DNA of 64,000 nucleotides from an uncultured Aquimarina sp. (GCF_947492965.1 NZ_CANLOZ010000005.1:434001-498000), one strand, 5' to 3'. Numbered from the stretch's first letter, positions 45,781-56,256 are shown. Notes: generated by a model from the letters alone, not told the origin. Program-made: numbers and translations.

Positions 45781-47646
45781 GTGAATTACGTATCAGTAGA
45801 AAATATTGCAAAATCTTTTGGAGAACGAGTGCTATTTAACAACATATCGTTCGGTATTAATGAAGGGCAAAAAATTGGTTTTGTAGCTAATAATGGAACT
45901 GGTAAAACGTCTTTACTAAACATTGTAGCAGGAGATGAAGAACCAGATGAAGGTCAGGTAGTATATAGAAAAAACCTAAAAGTAGCGTTTCTACCTCAAG
46001 AGCCCAATTTAGATCCTAATCTTACTATAGAACAAACTATTTTTGCTTCAGATAATGATACTTTACGTGTTATTAATGCGTACGAGAAAGCATTACAAAA
46101 TCCAGATGACACAGAAGCTTACCAAAAAGCTTTTGAACAAATGGATGCTTTAAATGCTTGGGATTTTGAAACACAATACAAGCAGATACTCTTTAAACTA
46201 AAACTCGAAAACCTACAGCAAAAAGTTAGTCAACTATCTGGTGGGCAGAAAAAGAGATTAGCTTTAGCGAATATCTTACTTAGCAAACCTGAGTTATTAT
46301 ATCTTGACGAACCTACAAACCATTTAGATCTAGAAATGATCGAATGGTTAGAAGAATACTTTGCCAAAGAGAATTTTACTCTTTTTATGGTTACTCATGA
46401 TCGTTATTTTCTAGAAAATGTTTGTAATGAAATTGTAGAATTAGAAAACGGAAGATTATATAGCTACAAAGGTAATTATGCCTATTATCTACAGAACAAA
46501 GAAGCTAGAATAGCAAATGAAGAAATAGAAACCAATAAAGCTAAACAACTTTACAAAAAAGAATTAGATTGGATGAGACGCCAACCCAAAGCGCGTACTA
46601 CCAAATCTAAATCCCGTATTGATGATTTTTATGAAATCAAAGAACGTGCTCATAAAAGAAGAAATGATCATGAGGTACAATTAGAAATCAATATGGAACG
46701 TCTGGGAAGCAAGATTCTGGAAATCCATAAAGTTTCCAAAAAATTCGACGATCTTGTTCTTCTAGATAAGTATGAATACGTTTTCAAAAAAGGTGAACGT
46801 GTTGGAATTATTGGTAAAAATGGAACTGGCAAATCTACCTTTCTTAATATGATTACTGGTACCATTACACCCGATCAAGGTAAAATAGTAATTGGCGAAA
46901 CTGTAAAATTCGGGTACTATACACAAAGAGGTATTACTATAAAAGAAGGGCAAAAAGTAATTGATGTGATTAGAGAGTTTGGTGATTACATTCCTTTGAA
47001 AAAAGGACGTCAAATTTCTGCGCAACAATTGTTAGAGCGTTTTTTATTCGATCGTAAAAAGCAATATGATTTTGTAGAAAAACTAAGTGGTGGAGAAAGG
47101 AAAAGACTATATCTATGTACTGTTCTTATCCAAAATCCAAACTTCTTAATTCTTGATGAACCTACGAATGATCTTGATATCGTAACCTTAAACGTATTGG
47201 AGAACTTCCTTTTGGATTTTCCAGGATGTTTAATAGTGGTTTCTCACGATCGTTACTTTATGGATAAAATTGTGGATCATTTATTTGTGTTTAGAGGCAA
47301 AGGAGTTATCGAAGATTTCCCTGGAAATTACTCCGACTATAGAGTTTATGAAAACAGTAGAGTTCCAGAAAAAGTTAAAACAGATGATCCAGCATCAAAA
47401 CCAAAGACTTCTTGGAAAAAGGATAATAAAAGCGCTCTATCTTATAACGAGCAGAAAGAATATAGTCGTATAGAACGTGATCTCAAAAAACTGGAGTTAC
47501 AAAAAAAGGAAATAGAAGAATTATTTTCTAGTGGCAATTTAGATGAAGATAAAATCAATGAGGAATCTGCTAAACTAAAAGATATTATTGATAGCATAGA
47601 AGAAAAAGAAATGCGTTGGCTAGAGTTATCCGAAAAAATGGAATAA
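45781..47646 (+). CDS. ABC-F family ATPase
   Basis: This 621-residue protein is read from a GTG start, with two ATP-binding domains in one chain and no membrane part. The first has Walker A ANNGTGKTS and LSGGQKKR. The second has Walker A GKNGTGKST and LSGGERKR, with LDEPTNHLDLEM / LDEPTNDLDIV Walker B motifs. The linker (~235-300) is Arg/Lys-rich, and a C-terminal coiled coil (~555-620) follows, as in Uup-type proteins. ABC-F proteins act on ribosomes or, for Uup, on DNA repair. Which subgroup this is cannot be decided by eye. Confidence 0.92.
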   Translation: MNYVSVENIAKSFGERVLFNNISFGINEGQKIGFVANNGTGKTSLLNIVAGDEEPDEGQVVYRKNLKVAFLPQEPNLDPNLTIEQTIFASDNDTLRVINAYEKALQNPDDTEAYQKAFEQMDALNAWDFETQYKQILFKLKLENLQQKVSQLSGGQKKRLALANILLSKPELLYLDEPTNHLDLEMIEWLEEYFAKENFTLFMVTHDRYFLENVCNEIVELENGRLYSYKGNYAYYLQNKEARIANEEIETNKAKQLYKKELDWMRRQPKARTTKSKSRIDDFYEIKERAHKRRNDHEVQLEINMERLGSKILEIHKVSKKFDDLVLLDKYEYVFKKGERVGIIGKNGTGKSTFLNMITGTITPDQGKIVIGETVKFGYYTQRGITIKEGQKVIDVIREFGDYIPLKKGRQISAQQLLERFLFDRKKQYDFVEKLSGGERKRLYLCTVLIQNPNFLILDEPTNDLDIVTLNVLENFLLDFPGCLIVVSHDRYFMDKIVDHLFVFRGKGVIEDFPGNYSDYRVYENSRVPEKVKTDDPASKPKTSWKKDNKSALSYNEQKEYSRIERDLKKLELQKKEIEELFSSGNLDEDKINEESAKLKDIIDSIEEKEMRWLELSEKME

Positions 47647-47667
47647 CACATCTTATTTATTGTAAGC

Positions 47668-48243
47668 ATGCTATTCAAAATTAAATCTTACTTTCTTTTT
47701 TTAGTAAAATCTACAAATCAACATGGGGTTCATTCACCCTTTGTTTACAGCTTGGTAACCAAATGTTTTTATAATCGGACTAAAAGAAAATCTTATGGAA
47801 AAATACAATCAATTATAAATAAAAACTCAAATGTTGGTATTAATCTAAATTCTGCCAAACTATTAAATCGTACTATTCCCTATTTAGATTATAAAAAAGT
47901 GCTTATCCTCAAGAAAAAAACAGATACCATTGCCCAAATTATATCAGAAAACAATGAGATATTTACGTATACTTCTTTTCAGAATGATATAGTGTTCGAT
48001 TTGGTATTTTTGGACATTGATTACTTTACATCAAATATGGATGTATTAAATACCATAATAAAAAGCACACATAATGACTCTTTATTACTTATAAATTCCA
48101 TCCGATATACCAAACAAAATTTCGACCTCTGGAACACCATAAAAAAGCATCCAAAAGTAACTGTAACTATAGATACCTATTCACTAGGATTTGTATTTTT
48201 TAGAACAGAACAAGCAAAAGAGCACTTTATTATTAGGAAATAG
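47668..48243 (+). CDS. Methyltransferase-like protein lacking the SAM-binding region
   Basis: The protein has 191 residues. The N-terminus (KSTNQHGVHSPFVYSLVTKCFYN) and C-terminus (KKHPKVTVTIDTYSLGFVFFRTEQAKEHFIIRK) closely resemble a flavobacterial class I SAM-dependent methyltransferase of about 240 residues. The middle lacks the usual glycine-rich SAM loop (GTSLG-like) and is some 50 residues shorter, while an Asp-rich VFDLVFLDIDYF strand is kept. The reading frame is intact. It may be a decayed or repurposed enzyme. The stop overlaps the convergent gene's end by 11 bases. Family comparison is from memory. Confidence 0.65.
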   Translation: MLFKIKSYFLFLVKSTNQHGVHSPFVYSLVTKCFYNRTKRKSYGKIQSIINKNSNVGINLNSAKLLNRTIPYLDYKKVLILKKKTDTIAQIISENNEIFTYTSFQNDIVFDLVFLDIDYFTSNMDVLNTIIKSTHNDSLLLINSIRYTKQNFDLWNTIKKHPKVTVTIDTYSLGFVFFRTEQAKEHFIIRK

Positions 48244-48817
48244 AAGGAATAGCATTATTTTTATGATAGTTCACTTTTAACATAGTCCTATCTGTAGATA
48301 AACATAATTCTTTCATGTACTGGTCATATGTTTTATTTTTTTCCAAAAGAAATTTATTAAAATAGTTATTTGCTACCTCCACTCCCATGGTTGTTTCGAT
48401 ATTTACTAGTTTTTTGTACAATGAACCGATATTACTGATTGCACGTTTAGAAGGTATGTTTCTCTCAATTAAATAATTCAAAATCTCATTGTCTTCATTT
48501 CTTCTTACTTTGAAGGTTGTAGTCACCCATTTCCATTCTCTTTCCGAGGTTAAACATTGGCTAATCAGGTAAGTATTTGTTTTAGTATATAATTGTAGCC
48601 AAAATCTTTTTTGGATGATCTTAGGAATATCAATTTGCAAAATAGGATTTTGAGCATCAGAAAAGGTATCCGTTCTATCATTGTCATTCCATAACATAAA
48701 ATCACGGTTTATATGAGTGACAAAATGATAAAGACTCTTTTTAGAACTTACAAATTCTTTGGAAAGTACAATTTGGTTTTCAGTAGTATTCTTACTTGGT
48801 GGGTTGTGTAAAGACAT
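48233..48817 (-). CDS. Hypothetical cytoplasmic protein
   Basis: This 194-residue protein has no signal peptide or membrane helix. The N-terminal half looks alpha/beta (SLYHFVTHINRDFMLWNDND ... QLYTKTNTYLISQCLTSEREWKW), vaguely like a PAS-type ligand fold. The C-terminal half is helical and charged (ISNIGSLYKKLVNIETTMGVEVANNYFNKFLLEKN). I recognise no family. It overlaps the methyltransferase-like gene tail to tail by 11 bases. The ~300 bases upstream (48818-49115) contain no other gene that I can support. Confidence 0.6.
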   Translation of the reverse strand: MSLHNPPSKNTTENQIVLSKEFVSSKKSLYHFVTHINRDFMLWNDNDRTDTFSDAQNPILQIDIPKIIQKRFWLQLYTKTNTYLISQCLTSEREWKWVTTTFKVRRNEDNEILNYLIERNIPSKRAISNIGSLYKKLVNIETTMGVEVANNYFNKFLLEKNKTYDQYMKELCLSTDRTMLKVNYHKNNAIPSIS

Positions 48818-49115
48818 ATTGGTATATTTAGAGATTAATGCAAACAGACTTTCTATTTACATATTTCCAAATACTATATCCCCTATTTTAAGATGTTGAT
48901 CTTATCTCTTAAAGATAGCACTAATCTACCATAAAAACAACACCCAAATAACTAAAAATTCCTTCATTTTTGAAGCCTCTTAAATAAAAAAGAACGGGAT
49001 GGAATCATCATATCCCAGAAAACTCTGATAATTAAATCTATTTTATTGTAACAAATTTATTGATCGTACGTCATATAGGCTAAAATCGTATCTTACGCTA
49101 TAATTAAAGCATCAC

Positions 49116-49802
49116 ATGGAAAACGTTATCGATATTAAAGGTATCATTAGAAATTTTCAACTAGGCCAAGAAACAGTGTATGTACTCAAAGGTATTAATC
49201 TAGAAGTTAAAAGAGGAGATTATATAGCGATTATGGGGCCTTCTGGATCCGGAAAATCGACACTTATGAACCTTTTGGGGTGTTTGGACACCCCTACCGA
49301 TGGTACGTATAACCTTAATGGAAATGATGTGAGTAAAATGACTGATGACGAATTAGCCGAAATTAGAAATAAGGAGATAGGTTTTGTATTTCAAACATTT
49401 AATTTATTACCACGAACAACCGCTTTAGATAATGTTGCATTACCCATGATTTATGCAGGTACTTCTAAAAAGGATAGAAATGCCAGAGCAGAAGAAGTAT
49501 TGACAGACGTAGGCCTAGCTGATCGAATGGATCACAAACCCAATCAATTATCTGGAGGGCAGCGACAAAGAGTTGCTGTAGGTAGAGCACTGGTAAATAA
49601 ACCTTCTATTATACTGGCAGATGAACCAACAGGAAACCTAGATTCGAAAACCTCGTTGGAAATCATGCAATTATTTGATGATATTCATGCTGCTGGAAAT
49701 ACGGTAATCCTGGTTACTCACGAAGAAGAAGTTGCCGCTCATGCACATAGAGTCATTCGATTACGTGATGGCATGATCGAAAGCGATACCAGAAATAGAT
49801 AG
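49116..49802 (+). CDS. ABC transporter ATP-binding protein, LolD/MacB type
   Basis: This 228-residue ATPase has Walker [29 protein letters not shown] (typical of the LolD/MacB/FtsE branch), LSGGQRQR, Walker [14 protein letters not shown] and H-loop THE. No permease gene is adjacent, so its FtsX/MacB-like membrane partner must be encoded elsewhere. Functions in this branch include lipoprotein sorting, peptide or drug export and envelope signalling. Confidence 0.9.
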   Translation: MENVIDIKGIIRNFQLGQETVYVLKGINLEVKRGDYIAIMGPSGSGKSTLMNLLGCLDTPTDGTYNLNGNDVSKMTDDELAEIRNKEIGFVFQTFNLLPRTTALDNVALPMIYAGTSKKDRNARAEEVLTDVGLADRMDHKPNQLSGGQRQRVAVGRALVNKPSIILADEPTGNLDSKTSLEIMQLFDDIHAAGNTVILVTHEEEVAAHAHRVIRLRDGMIESDTRNR

Positions 49803-49871
49803 TTTGTAGTTTAAGATTGATATTGTCATAGATTAATTCGTATTTTGGCGTCTTACTAATTCGAATACTCT

Positions 49872-51311
49872 ATGCAACCGATACATATTCTTTTTCTAAT
49901 CGCCGGATATTTTGGTGTACTTCTTTTAATCTCATATTTCACAGGAAAGAATTCGGGAAACGACGCTTTTTTTAAAGCCAATCGTCAATCGCCATGGTAT
50001 ATAGTTGCTTTTGGAATGATTGGAGCATCACTAAGCGGTGTTACTTTTATTTCTGTACCAGGTTGGGTTGAAGCTTCGCAATTTAGCTACATGCAAGTTG
50101 TATTAGGGTATATCGTTGGGTATGCTGTAATTGGTACAGTACTACTACCACTCTATTATAAACTAAATTTAACTTCTATTTATACCTATCTAGAAGAACG
50201 TTTTGGAAGGTCTTCCTATAAGACTGGAGCATCTTTTTTTCTTATATCCAGAATTGTGGGTGCTAGTTTTAGGTTATTTCTAGTAGCGAATGTTCTACAA
50301 GTTATTATGTTTGATAGTATTGGGATTCCATTTTGGATTACTGTGATTATCACTATACTTCTAATTTGGCTTTACACCTTTAAATCAGGTATCAAAACCA
50401 TCGTTTGGACAGATACATTACAAACCTTATTTATGCTAATTGCAGTAGGGGTTGCTGTATACTACGTTGCTAGTGATTTAGGAATTGATGGTACTAGTTT
50501 AATAGGGTATGTTTTAGACAGTGACCTTTCTAAAATTTTCTTTTTTGATGATTTTAAAAGTGGAGATCATTTTGTAAAACAATTTATCTCTGGTGCTTTT
50601 ATTGCTATTGTTATGACAGGTTTGGATCAGGATATGATGCAAAAAAATCTTACCTGCAGAAACTTAAAAGATGCTCAAAAAAATATGTTTTGGTTTACTA
50701 TAGTTCTGACTATAGTCAATTTTGTATTTCTGGGCTTAGGCTTATTATTAACTCAATATGCGGGACAACATGGAATTGATGCTCATAAGGATCAACTTTT
50801 CCCCATTATTGCAACTCAGAGTGGATTAGGAATTGGAATTGCTATTTTCTTTGTCTTAGGATTAATTGCCGCAGCCTACAGTAGTGCAGATAGTGCACTA
50901 ACTTCGTTAACTACTTCTTTTAGTATTGATATCATGGATATAGAAAAAAAACTAAATCCTGAAGATCAAATAAAAGCGAGAAAACAATATCACATTCTAT
51001 TTTCTTTATTATTAATATTAGTGATCATAGCTTTTAAATACGTAATCAAAGATGAAAGCGTTATTGCTAAGTTATTTGTTTTTGCTGGATATACCTATGG
51101 TCCACTTTTGGGACTTTATGCTTTTGGTTTATTTACTAAAATGAATGTCAAAGATAGATTTGTTCCTATCATTGCAATTCTATCACCCATACTATCTTAC
51201 ATTATTAGTATCAATAGTGCCAAATGGTTTGGTTTCGAATTTGGGTTCTTTATTTTAATTCTTAATGGCTTATTAACCTTTTTAGGTTTAGTACTGATCC
51301 GTAGAAAGTAA
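49872..51311 (+). CDS. Sodium:solute symporter (SSS family)
   Basis: This 479-residue inner-membrane protein has 12-13 helices. The SSS pattern includes [19 protein letters not shown] (helix 1-2 unwound region) and a late [21 protein letters not shown] with the Na2-site Ser/Thr. The substrate could be a sugar, amino acid or carboxylate and cannot be read from sequence. The last 24 bases overlap the convergent CoA-binding gene. Confidence 0.9.
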   Translation: MQPIHILFLIAGYFGVLLLISYFTGKNSGNDAFFKANRQSPWYIVAFGMIGASLSGVTFISVPGWVEASQFSYMQVVLGYIVGYAVIGTVLLPLYYKLNLTSIYTYLEERFGRSSYKTGASFFLISRIVGASFRLFLVANVLQVIMFDSIGIPFWITVIITILLIWLYTFKSGIKTIVWTDTLQTLFMLIAVGVAVYYVASDLGIDGTSLIGYVLDSDLSKIFFFDDFKSGDHFVKQFISGAFIAIVMTGLDQDMMQKNLTCRNLKDAQKNMFWFTIVLTIVNFVFLGLGLLLTQYAGQHGIDAHKDQLFPIIATQSGLGIGIAIFFVLGLIAAAYSSADSALTSLTTSFSIDIMDIEKKLNPEDQIKARKQYHILFSLLLILVIIAFKYVIKDESVIAKLFVFAGYTYGPLLGLYAFGLFTKMNVKDRFVPIIAILSPILSYIISINSAKWFGFEFGFFILILNGLLTFLGLVLIRRK

Positions 51312-51659
51312 TACTAAAGTACAGGCAACTTCAACATCGATACCTGCTTCCTGAAGCATATCATAAAACTCTGGATTTTCAGTTCCTGGGTTAAAAATCA
51401 CTCTTTCTGGAGAAAGACCAATAATATAATCATAATACTGCTTTTGTCTGGTAGGATTTAGATATAGGGTTACCGTATGTATATCATCAAATGCCATTAG
51501 AGATGTATGAATAGTAATTCCTGCTACCTCGCCAGATCGCAATCCAATTGCTACCACTACCTGATCATAATTCACCAATCGATGTATTGCCAAATTAGAA
51601 TATCTATCTGGTTTAAGCGAAGCTCCCAACACTAAGGTCTTTTTTCCCTTCATAAGCAT
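51288..51659 (-). CDS. CoA-binding domain protein (YccU-like)
   Basis: This 123-residue Rossmann-type protein shows [23 protein letters not shown] at the start, [12 protein letters not shown] in the middle and [33 protein letters not shown] at the end, matching the small CoA_binding_2 family. It presumably binds CoA or acyl-CoA; the role is unknown. It is a single gene divergent from the receptor gene, with a structured 418-base gap between. Confidence 0.87.
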   Translation of the reverse strand: MLMKGKKTLVLGASLKPDRYSNLAIHRLVNYDQVVVAIGLRSGEVAGITIHTSLMAFDDIHTVTLYLNPTRQKQYYDYIIGLSPERVIFNPGTENPEFYDMLQEAGIDVEVACTLVLLSTDQY

Positions 51660-51749
51660 GATTTTAGTCGCAAAATAACGTTAATTCATAGCGATTACAG
51701 TCTGCAAACGTTAAAAATAAACCCTAAAATGTTAAAAACAAAAAACAGG

Positions 51750-51912
51750 TGTAACATAAGACTTGTACTGCACGTCTTATAGATAAAGAAATATGATTTT
51801 TCATAAATTTAGTTAGTTAGTTACTTAATAATCAAATTTTATTCATAGTTGATGGTTAGTGTTACTATTTGATTATTATAAGAAGACCGCTCCTTATCCA
51901 GGAGCGGTCTTT
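51750..51912 (+). ncRNA. Candidate structured RNA ending in an intrinsic terminator
   Basis: Three hairpins lie in a row with no gene to terminate. They are ATAAGAC / GTCTTAT (51756-51780), a perfect 12-bp TAATAATCAAAT / ATTTGATTATTA stem (51826-51837 with 51867-51878), and a GC-rich 12-bp stem AAGACCGCTCCT / AGGAGCGGTCTT (51883-51894 with 51900-51911). The last is followed by only a short T-stretch. It could be a small RNA or a leader of the receptor gene 166 bases downstream. The neighbour on the left is transcribed away from it. Confidence 0.45.
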
Positions 51913-52077
51913 GGTTATATAATTAATTGTTAAAAGAAATATTTTGTGTAACAGATTTTAGGTTACATCGTCATACAGATATACGTTTAATCAACGTAAA
52001 AAAGGGAAAACAAATGCACTGATATTATGCAATACCCAGTACATTGTTTTGCATACATCAATCAAAACACATTTAAT

Positions 52078-54498
52078 ATGAAAAAAAACAACCTACCTAT
52101 TAGGCAAACTACCCGTAATGTATTCTTATTGATTTTATTAATAAGCTGTTCTTTGATTACCGCTCAACCCAGCAACAGTATCGTTGTTGGTACTATTTCG
52201 GGAACAGTAATCGACAAAAACCTTAAACAACCAATTCCTTATGCAACAATAGTAGTAAATGACGGAGCTAATAAATTAGTTAGTGGAGGAATTACGAAAG
52301 AAGATGGAACTTTTCTTATTCCTGATATTCCTAATGGAAATTATACTCTAAAAGTACAATTCATTGGATATACCAGTTATACCCAACCTATAGAAATATC
52401 CAGAAAGAACAAAGATGTTAATGTAGGAGTCATCTCCTTAGAAGAGGAAGCACAAGCACTAGATGATGTAACCATTATTGCAGAACGAACAACGATCGAA
52501 CAAAAAATAGATCGCAAGGTAGTAAATATAGGAAAAGACCTTACGACTACTGGTGGTACTGCTGCAGAAATTATGCAGAATATTCCATCGGTTAATGTTG
52601 ACCAAGATGGAAATATCGCGCTACGTGGTAACCCTAATGTACAGATACTAATTGACGGAAAACCAACAAACATCTCTCCTACTCAATTATTAAAACAAAT
52701 TCCTTCTACATCGATTAAATCGGTAGAATTAATAACCAATCCATCGGCAAAATATAATCCCGAAGGTATGAGTGGTATCATTAATATAGTACTACGTAAA
52801 AATGCTAATATTGGTTTTAACGGGAACATCAACTTGGGTGTAAACTGGGATCAAAATGCGCGATTTAATAGCTCAATCGATCTGAATTACCGAAGTGGAA
52901 AAATAAACGTTTATGGAAATTATGGAGCCAATATTACAAAGAATCGACAACAAGGTTTCATTTTTAGAGGTGATCAAAACTATAGAACTGATTTTCGTTT
53001 TTTAGATAATAACAAATCTCACCTTTTCAAGGTAGGCTTTGACTTCTATATTAATGACAAGAACACCATATCGTTATATACAAATCAAAATTTATTTGAT
53101 GGAAATATTAATGGTACTACAGATATAGACTTTCTCGATAATCCAGAAAACAACATATTCCAAAACTTGATTAATGATAGTGATAACCTTGGTTCTACTT
53201 ATAATTTTGATTTTAAACACGACTTTGAGAAAGAAGGGCATAATATTGAATTAGAAGTAGATTATAATGTTTTTGAAGGCGATAGTGATGATGATTTCAA
53301 TTTTGCTGGTGGCGTTACTCCAGATTATAATGATATATTAAATAACGAAAGAACAAATACCACTATCAACCTAGATTACGTAAACCCACTATCAGAAAAA
53401 GCAAAGCTAGAGTTAGGATATGAAGGACGTATAAGACGTACCGATAATGAGTACAGATCTACTCTATTTGATGATTCTAAATATCGTTATGATAGAGACA
53501 TTCATGCTTTATATGCGACTTATGGTAAAAATTATGAGAAATGGTCATATCAACTAGGTGCGCGATTAGAAAGTTATCAGGTAGAAGCTATTTTTAACGA
53601 TGTAAAAGTGTTTGAAGATGATATTTTTACTGTGTACCCTTCAGCCTATCTAACATATACGCCTGGTGAAAAAAATTCCTATCAACTAAGTTATAGCAGA
53701 CGTGTAGACCGACCAGGATTAAATCAGGTAAACCCTATAAGAGAATGGAGTACTCCTAGAATTACCTCTAGAGGAAATCCGGAATTAGACCCTCAGTTTA
53801 CAAATTCTATCGAGTTTAACTACACTCGTAAATTAACAGGAGGATCTATAACTGCAGGTACATTTTATCGACTTATCAATGATGAAATTAATCAAACGCT
53901 ATTAGCAGATCCAACAGTTGAAGAAGGACAAATTCTTACGTTTGAGAATTTTGATAACAACTCTGCGTATGGAATCGAAATTTCTAGTAACTACCGACCG
54001 ACAAAATGGTGGAATTTTAATGCTAGTTTTGATTTGTATGCGCAAACTCAAAAAGGTATTGTAGAAGATGTTGTAGAAGTAAATGGAGTAGATGAAATTG
54101 TACAAGTTTCTAGCGAGGTTGACGCAGTGGTATACAACTTCAGAATAAATAACAATTTTAAGGCGACTAAAAACTTAACCTTTCAGATATTTGGATTCTA
54201 TCGTGGTGAGCAAGAAGGAATACAGTTTAAAACAAAACCATTTTATTTCGTAAACACTGGTGCACGATATAATTTCTTGGGTGGAAAAGGTACGGCTAGC
54301 ATTAATTTCAACGATATCTTTAACACCATGCGTTTTAGATTCTCTGGAGACTTTCCTTTTGAACAAAATGGACAATTCCAAGGGGAAACACAAACCGTAT
54401 TTTTAGGTCTATCCTATCGTTTTGGTAGTGGAAAAAATCGAAAAGTGAGAAGAAAACGAAGAGATTCAAATGAAAAATCTGGCGGAGGAATACTCTAG
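52078..54498 (+). CDS. TonB-receptor-type outer-membrane beta-barrel protein
   Basis: I use the ATG at 52078, giving 806 residues; the longer frame to 52027 adds a leader that spoils the signal peptide. The protein has a signal peptide, then a CarboxypepD_reg-like domain (~40-125, GTISGTVIDKNLKQPIPYATI), a plug (~140-235, MQNIPSVNVDQDGNIALRGNPNV, ILIDGKPTN, IELITNPSAKYNPEG-type motif) and a long barrel of the OMP_b-brl_3 family. The C-terminus is Arg/Lys-rich after the barrel, which is unusual for classic TonB receptors but common in this family. The ligand is unknown. Confidence 0.9.
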   Translation: MKKNNLPIRQTTRNVFLLILLISCSLITAQPSNSIVVGTISGTVIDKNLKQPIPYATIVVNDGANKLVSGGITKEDGTFLIPDIPNGNYTLKVQFIGYTSYTQPIEISRKNKDVNVGVISLEEEAQALDDVTIIAERTTIEQKIDRKVVNIGKDLTTTGGTAAEIMQNIPSVNVDQDGNIALRGNPNVQILIDGKPTNISPTQLLKQIPSTSIKSVELITNPSAKYNPEGMSGIINIVLRKNANIGFNGNINLGVNWDQNARFNSSIDLNYRSGKINVYGNYGANITKNRQQGFIFRGDQNYRTDFRFLDNNKSHLFKVGFDFYINDKNTISLYTNQNLFDGNINGTTDIDFLDNPENNIFQNLINDSDNLGSTYNFDFKHDFEKEGHNIELEVDYNVFEGDSDDDFNFAGGVTPDYNDILNNERTNTTINLDYVNPLSEKAKLELGYEGRIRRTDNEYRSTLFDDSKYRYDRDIHALYATYGKNYEKWSYQLGARLESYQVEAIFNDVKVFEDDIFTVYPSAYLTYTPGEKNSYQLSYSRRVDRPGLNQVNPIREWSTPRITSRGNPELDPQFTNSIEFNYTRKLTGGSITAGTFYRLINDEINQTLLADPTVEEGQILTFENFDNNSAYGIEISSNYRPTKWWNFNASFDLYAQTQKGIVEDVVEVNGVDEIVQVSSEVDAVVYNFRINNNFKATKNLTFQIFGFYRGEQEGIQFKTKPFYFVNTGARYNFLGGKGTASINFNDIFNTMRFRFSGDFPFEQNGQFQGETQTVFLGLSYRFGSGKNRKVRRKRRDSNEKSGGGIL

Positions 54499-54704
54499 AA
54501 AAATTAATGATTTTGTTAATTCATTAAAGAATAGTCATGTTTTTTGTTAAATTCACACATCTTCAAAATAAAAGCCTGCTAAGTTAAATAATTGTAAAAA
54601 TTATAATGTTTTTGTAACACTATGAAATATGTTACGTCTATTATAGTACCATTATGGTTATAATTTATTTGAATTAGCCTTTAAAGAAAAAAATAACCCG
54701 GTAA

Positions 54705-54746
54705 AACAAAAAATCGCGAAACCATGAGTTTCGCGATTTTATTTTA
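54705..54746. terminator. Bidirectional terminator between the receptor gene and fabH
   Basis: A 13-bp stem, AAAATCGCGAAAC with GTTTCGCGATTTT (54710-54722 with 54728-54740), has a 5-base loop and flanking A/T runs. Confidence 0.9.
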
Positions 54747-54764
54747 TACGGTCGTTTGATCAGG

Positions 54765-55775
54765 TTACCATTTTATAACAGCACTACCCCATGTAAATCC
54801 ACTTCCGAAAGCTGCTAAAACGACAACATCACCTTCTTTAATCTTTCCTTCTTCCCAGGCTTCTGTAAGTGCAATTGGGATCGAAGCAGCCGTTGTATTA
54901 CCATATCGTTGAATATTATTATACACTTGATCATCAGATAATCTAAACTGCTTTTGTACAAACTGAGAAATTCTAAGATTCGCCTGATGCGGGATAAGCA
55001 TATCTATATCCGATGGAGATAAGTTATTTTGTTGTAAGCCTTCGTTAATAACTTCAGAAAAACGTACTACTGCATTTTTAAAAACAAACTGTCCATTCAT
55101 ATATGGATAATACGTGATATTCTCCTGATCATTCTTTTCTATAATCTCAGGCACCCAATGTTCAGTACTTGGTCCTTCTAACGACAATTCTTTAGCATGC
55201 GCTCCTTCGCTATGCAAATGCGTAGATAATACTCCACTACCATCTTCTTTTTCATTTCTAGATAAAACCATAGCTCCTGCACCATCACCAAAAATAACAG
55301 ATACTGCTCTACCTCTTGTTGTCATATCCAAACCTCCACTATGATTCTCACTTCCAATAATCAGTACATTTTTGTACATTCCAGTTTTGATAAACTGGTC
55401 CGCCACGGATACAGCATATACAAAACCACTACATTGATTTCTAACATCCAAAGCTGGAATTGTATTCATATCCATCATATCCTGAACTCTAACGCCTCCT
55501 CCGGGGAAATACATATCAGGACTTAATGTGGCAAAAATGATAAAATCTATATCATCCTTCGTTAGGTTTGCTCTTTCTAAAGCAATTTTTGCTGCTTTTA
55601 CTCCCATTATAGAAGTACTATTACCATCTCCCTTTTTTATATGACGTCTTTCTTTAATACCTGTACGCTCTTGAATCCAAGCATCATTTGTATCCATTAT
55701 TTTCGACAGATCGTCATTAGTTACAACATTTTCAGGAACATAACTCCCTAATCCTGTTACTCTTGAAGTATACAT
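54765..55775 (-). CDS. fabH: 3-oxoacyl-ACP synthase III (FabH family)
   Basis: This 336-residue ketosynthase starts fatty-acid synthesis by condensing acetyl- or branched acyl-CoA with malonyl-ACP. The catalytic triad is visible: Cys115 in RNQCSGFVYA, His263 in IPHQANLRI and Asn293 in YGNTTAASIP. The FabH arrangement TGIKERRH is present. Bacteroidota often carry several FabH copies, so this one may prefer branched primers; that is inference. The plsX-rpmF-fabH order seen elsewhere is not found here. Confidence 0.9.
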   Translation of the reverse strand: MYTSRVTGLGSYVPENVVTNDDLSKIMDTNDAWIQERTGIKERRHIKKGDGNSTSIMGVKAAKIALERANLTKDDIDFIIFATLSPDMYFPGGGVRVQDMMDMNTIPALDVRNQCSGFVYAVSVADQFIKTGMYKNVLIIGSENHSGGLDMTTRGRAVSVIFGDGAGAMVLSRNEKEDGSGVLSTHLHSEGAHAKELSLEGPSTEHWVPEIIEKNDQENITYYPYMNGQFVFKNAVVRFSEVINEGLQQNNLSPSDIDMLIPHQANLRISQFVQKQFRLSDDQVYNNIQRYGNTTAASIPIALTEAWEEGKIKEGDVVVLAAFGSGFTWGSAVIKW

Positions 55776-55971
55776 ATATTATAATATTGAGTGTGTATTG
55801 TGCGTAATAATTAATTATTACTATTCAGTTTAAAAAAACTGCAGGGCAAGATATGTATTCTTACGTTTTTGATAAAAGAAAGTACAAGCTTATTGTATGC
55901 ATGCATAACAAATATTTCCTCTTATCGTATCATTAAAAACGATTAGAGCTTTTTTGGAAAACGTATAGTAC

Positions 55972-56256
55972 TTATGTAAGTTTCAAAATAGTTTTCACAA
56001 CTTTATGTATACCATCACTAACCTCGATGATATATAAATCAGTGGGAAAAGAATGAAGAGATAAAGTGTTTCTCTGAGAAAGATTGTATTTTTCTTTTAC
56101 GAGCTTTCTTTTTCTGTTATAGATCTTATAAAAAACGTTAGCATCATTCCTATGCAAATCGATATAAATAACATTTAATCTTTGATTAAGATACACGGAA
56201 AACGTAGTTTCTAAAGTATCTATTCTTTTGGTATTATATATCGACTGCACATTCAT
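55972..56256 (-). CDS. Orphan sorting-domain-like small protein
   Basis: This 94-residue protein has no signal peptide. The C-terminal ~60 residues (VFYKIYNRKRKLVKEKYNLSQ, FPTDLYIIEVSDGIHKVVKTILKL) have the strand pattern and '(G/D)LYIIxVxDG...K' ending of a T9SS sorting domain, but no passenger domain precedes it. It could be the remnant of a secreted protein or a small soluble beta-sandwich protein. The ~285 bases up to the ABC1-kinase stop hold only that gene's terminator. Confidence 0.5.
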   Translation of the reverse strand: MNVQSIYNTKRIDTLETTFSVYLNQRLNVIYIDLHRNDANVFYKIYNRKRKLVKEKYNLSQRNTLSLHSFPTDLYIIEVSDGIHKVVKTILKLT

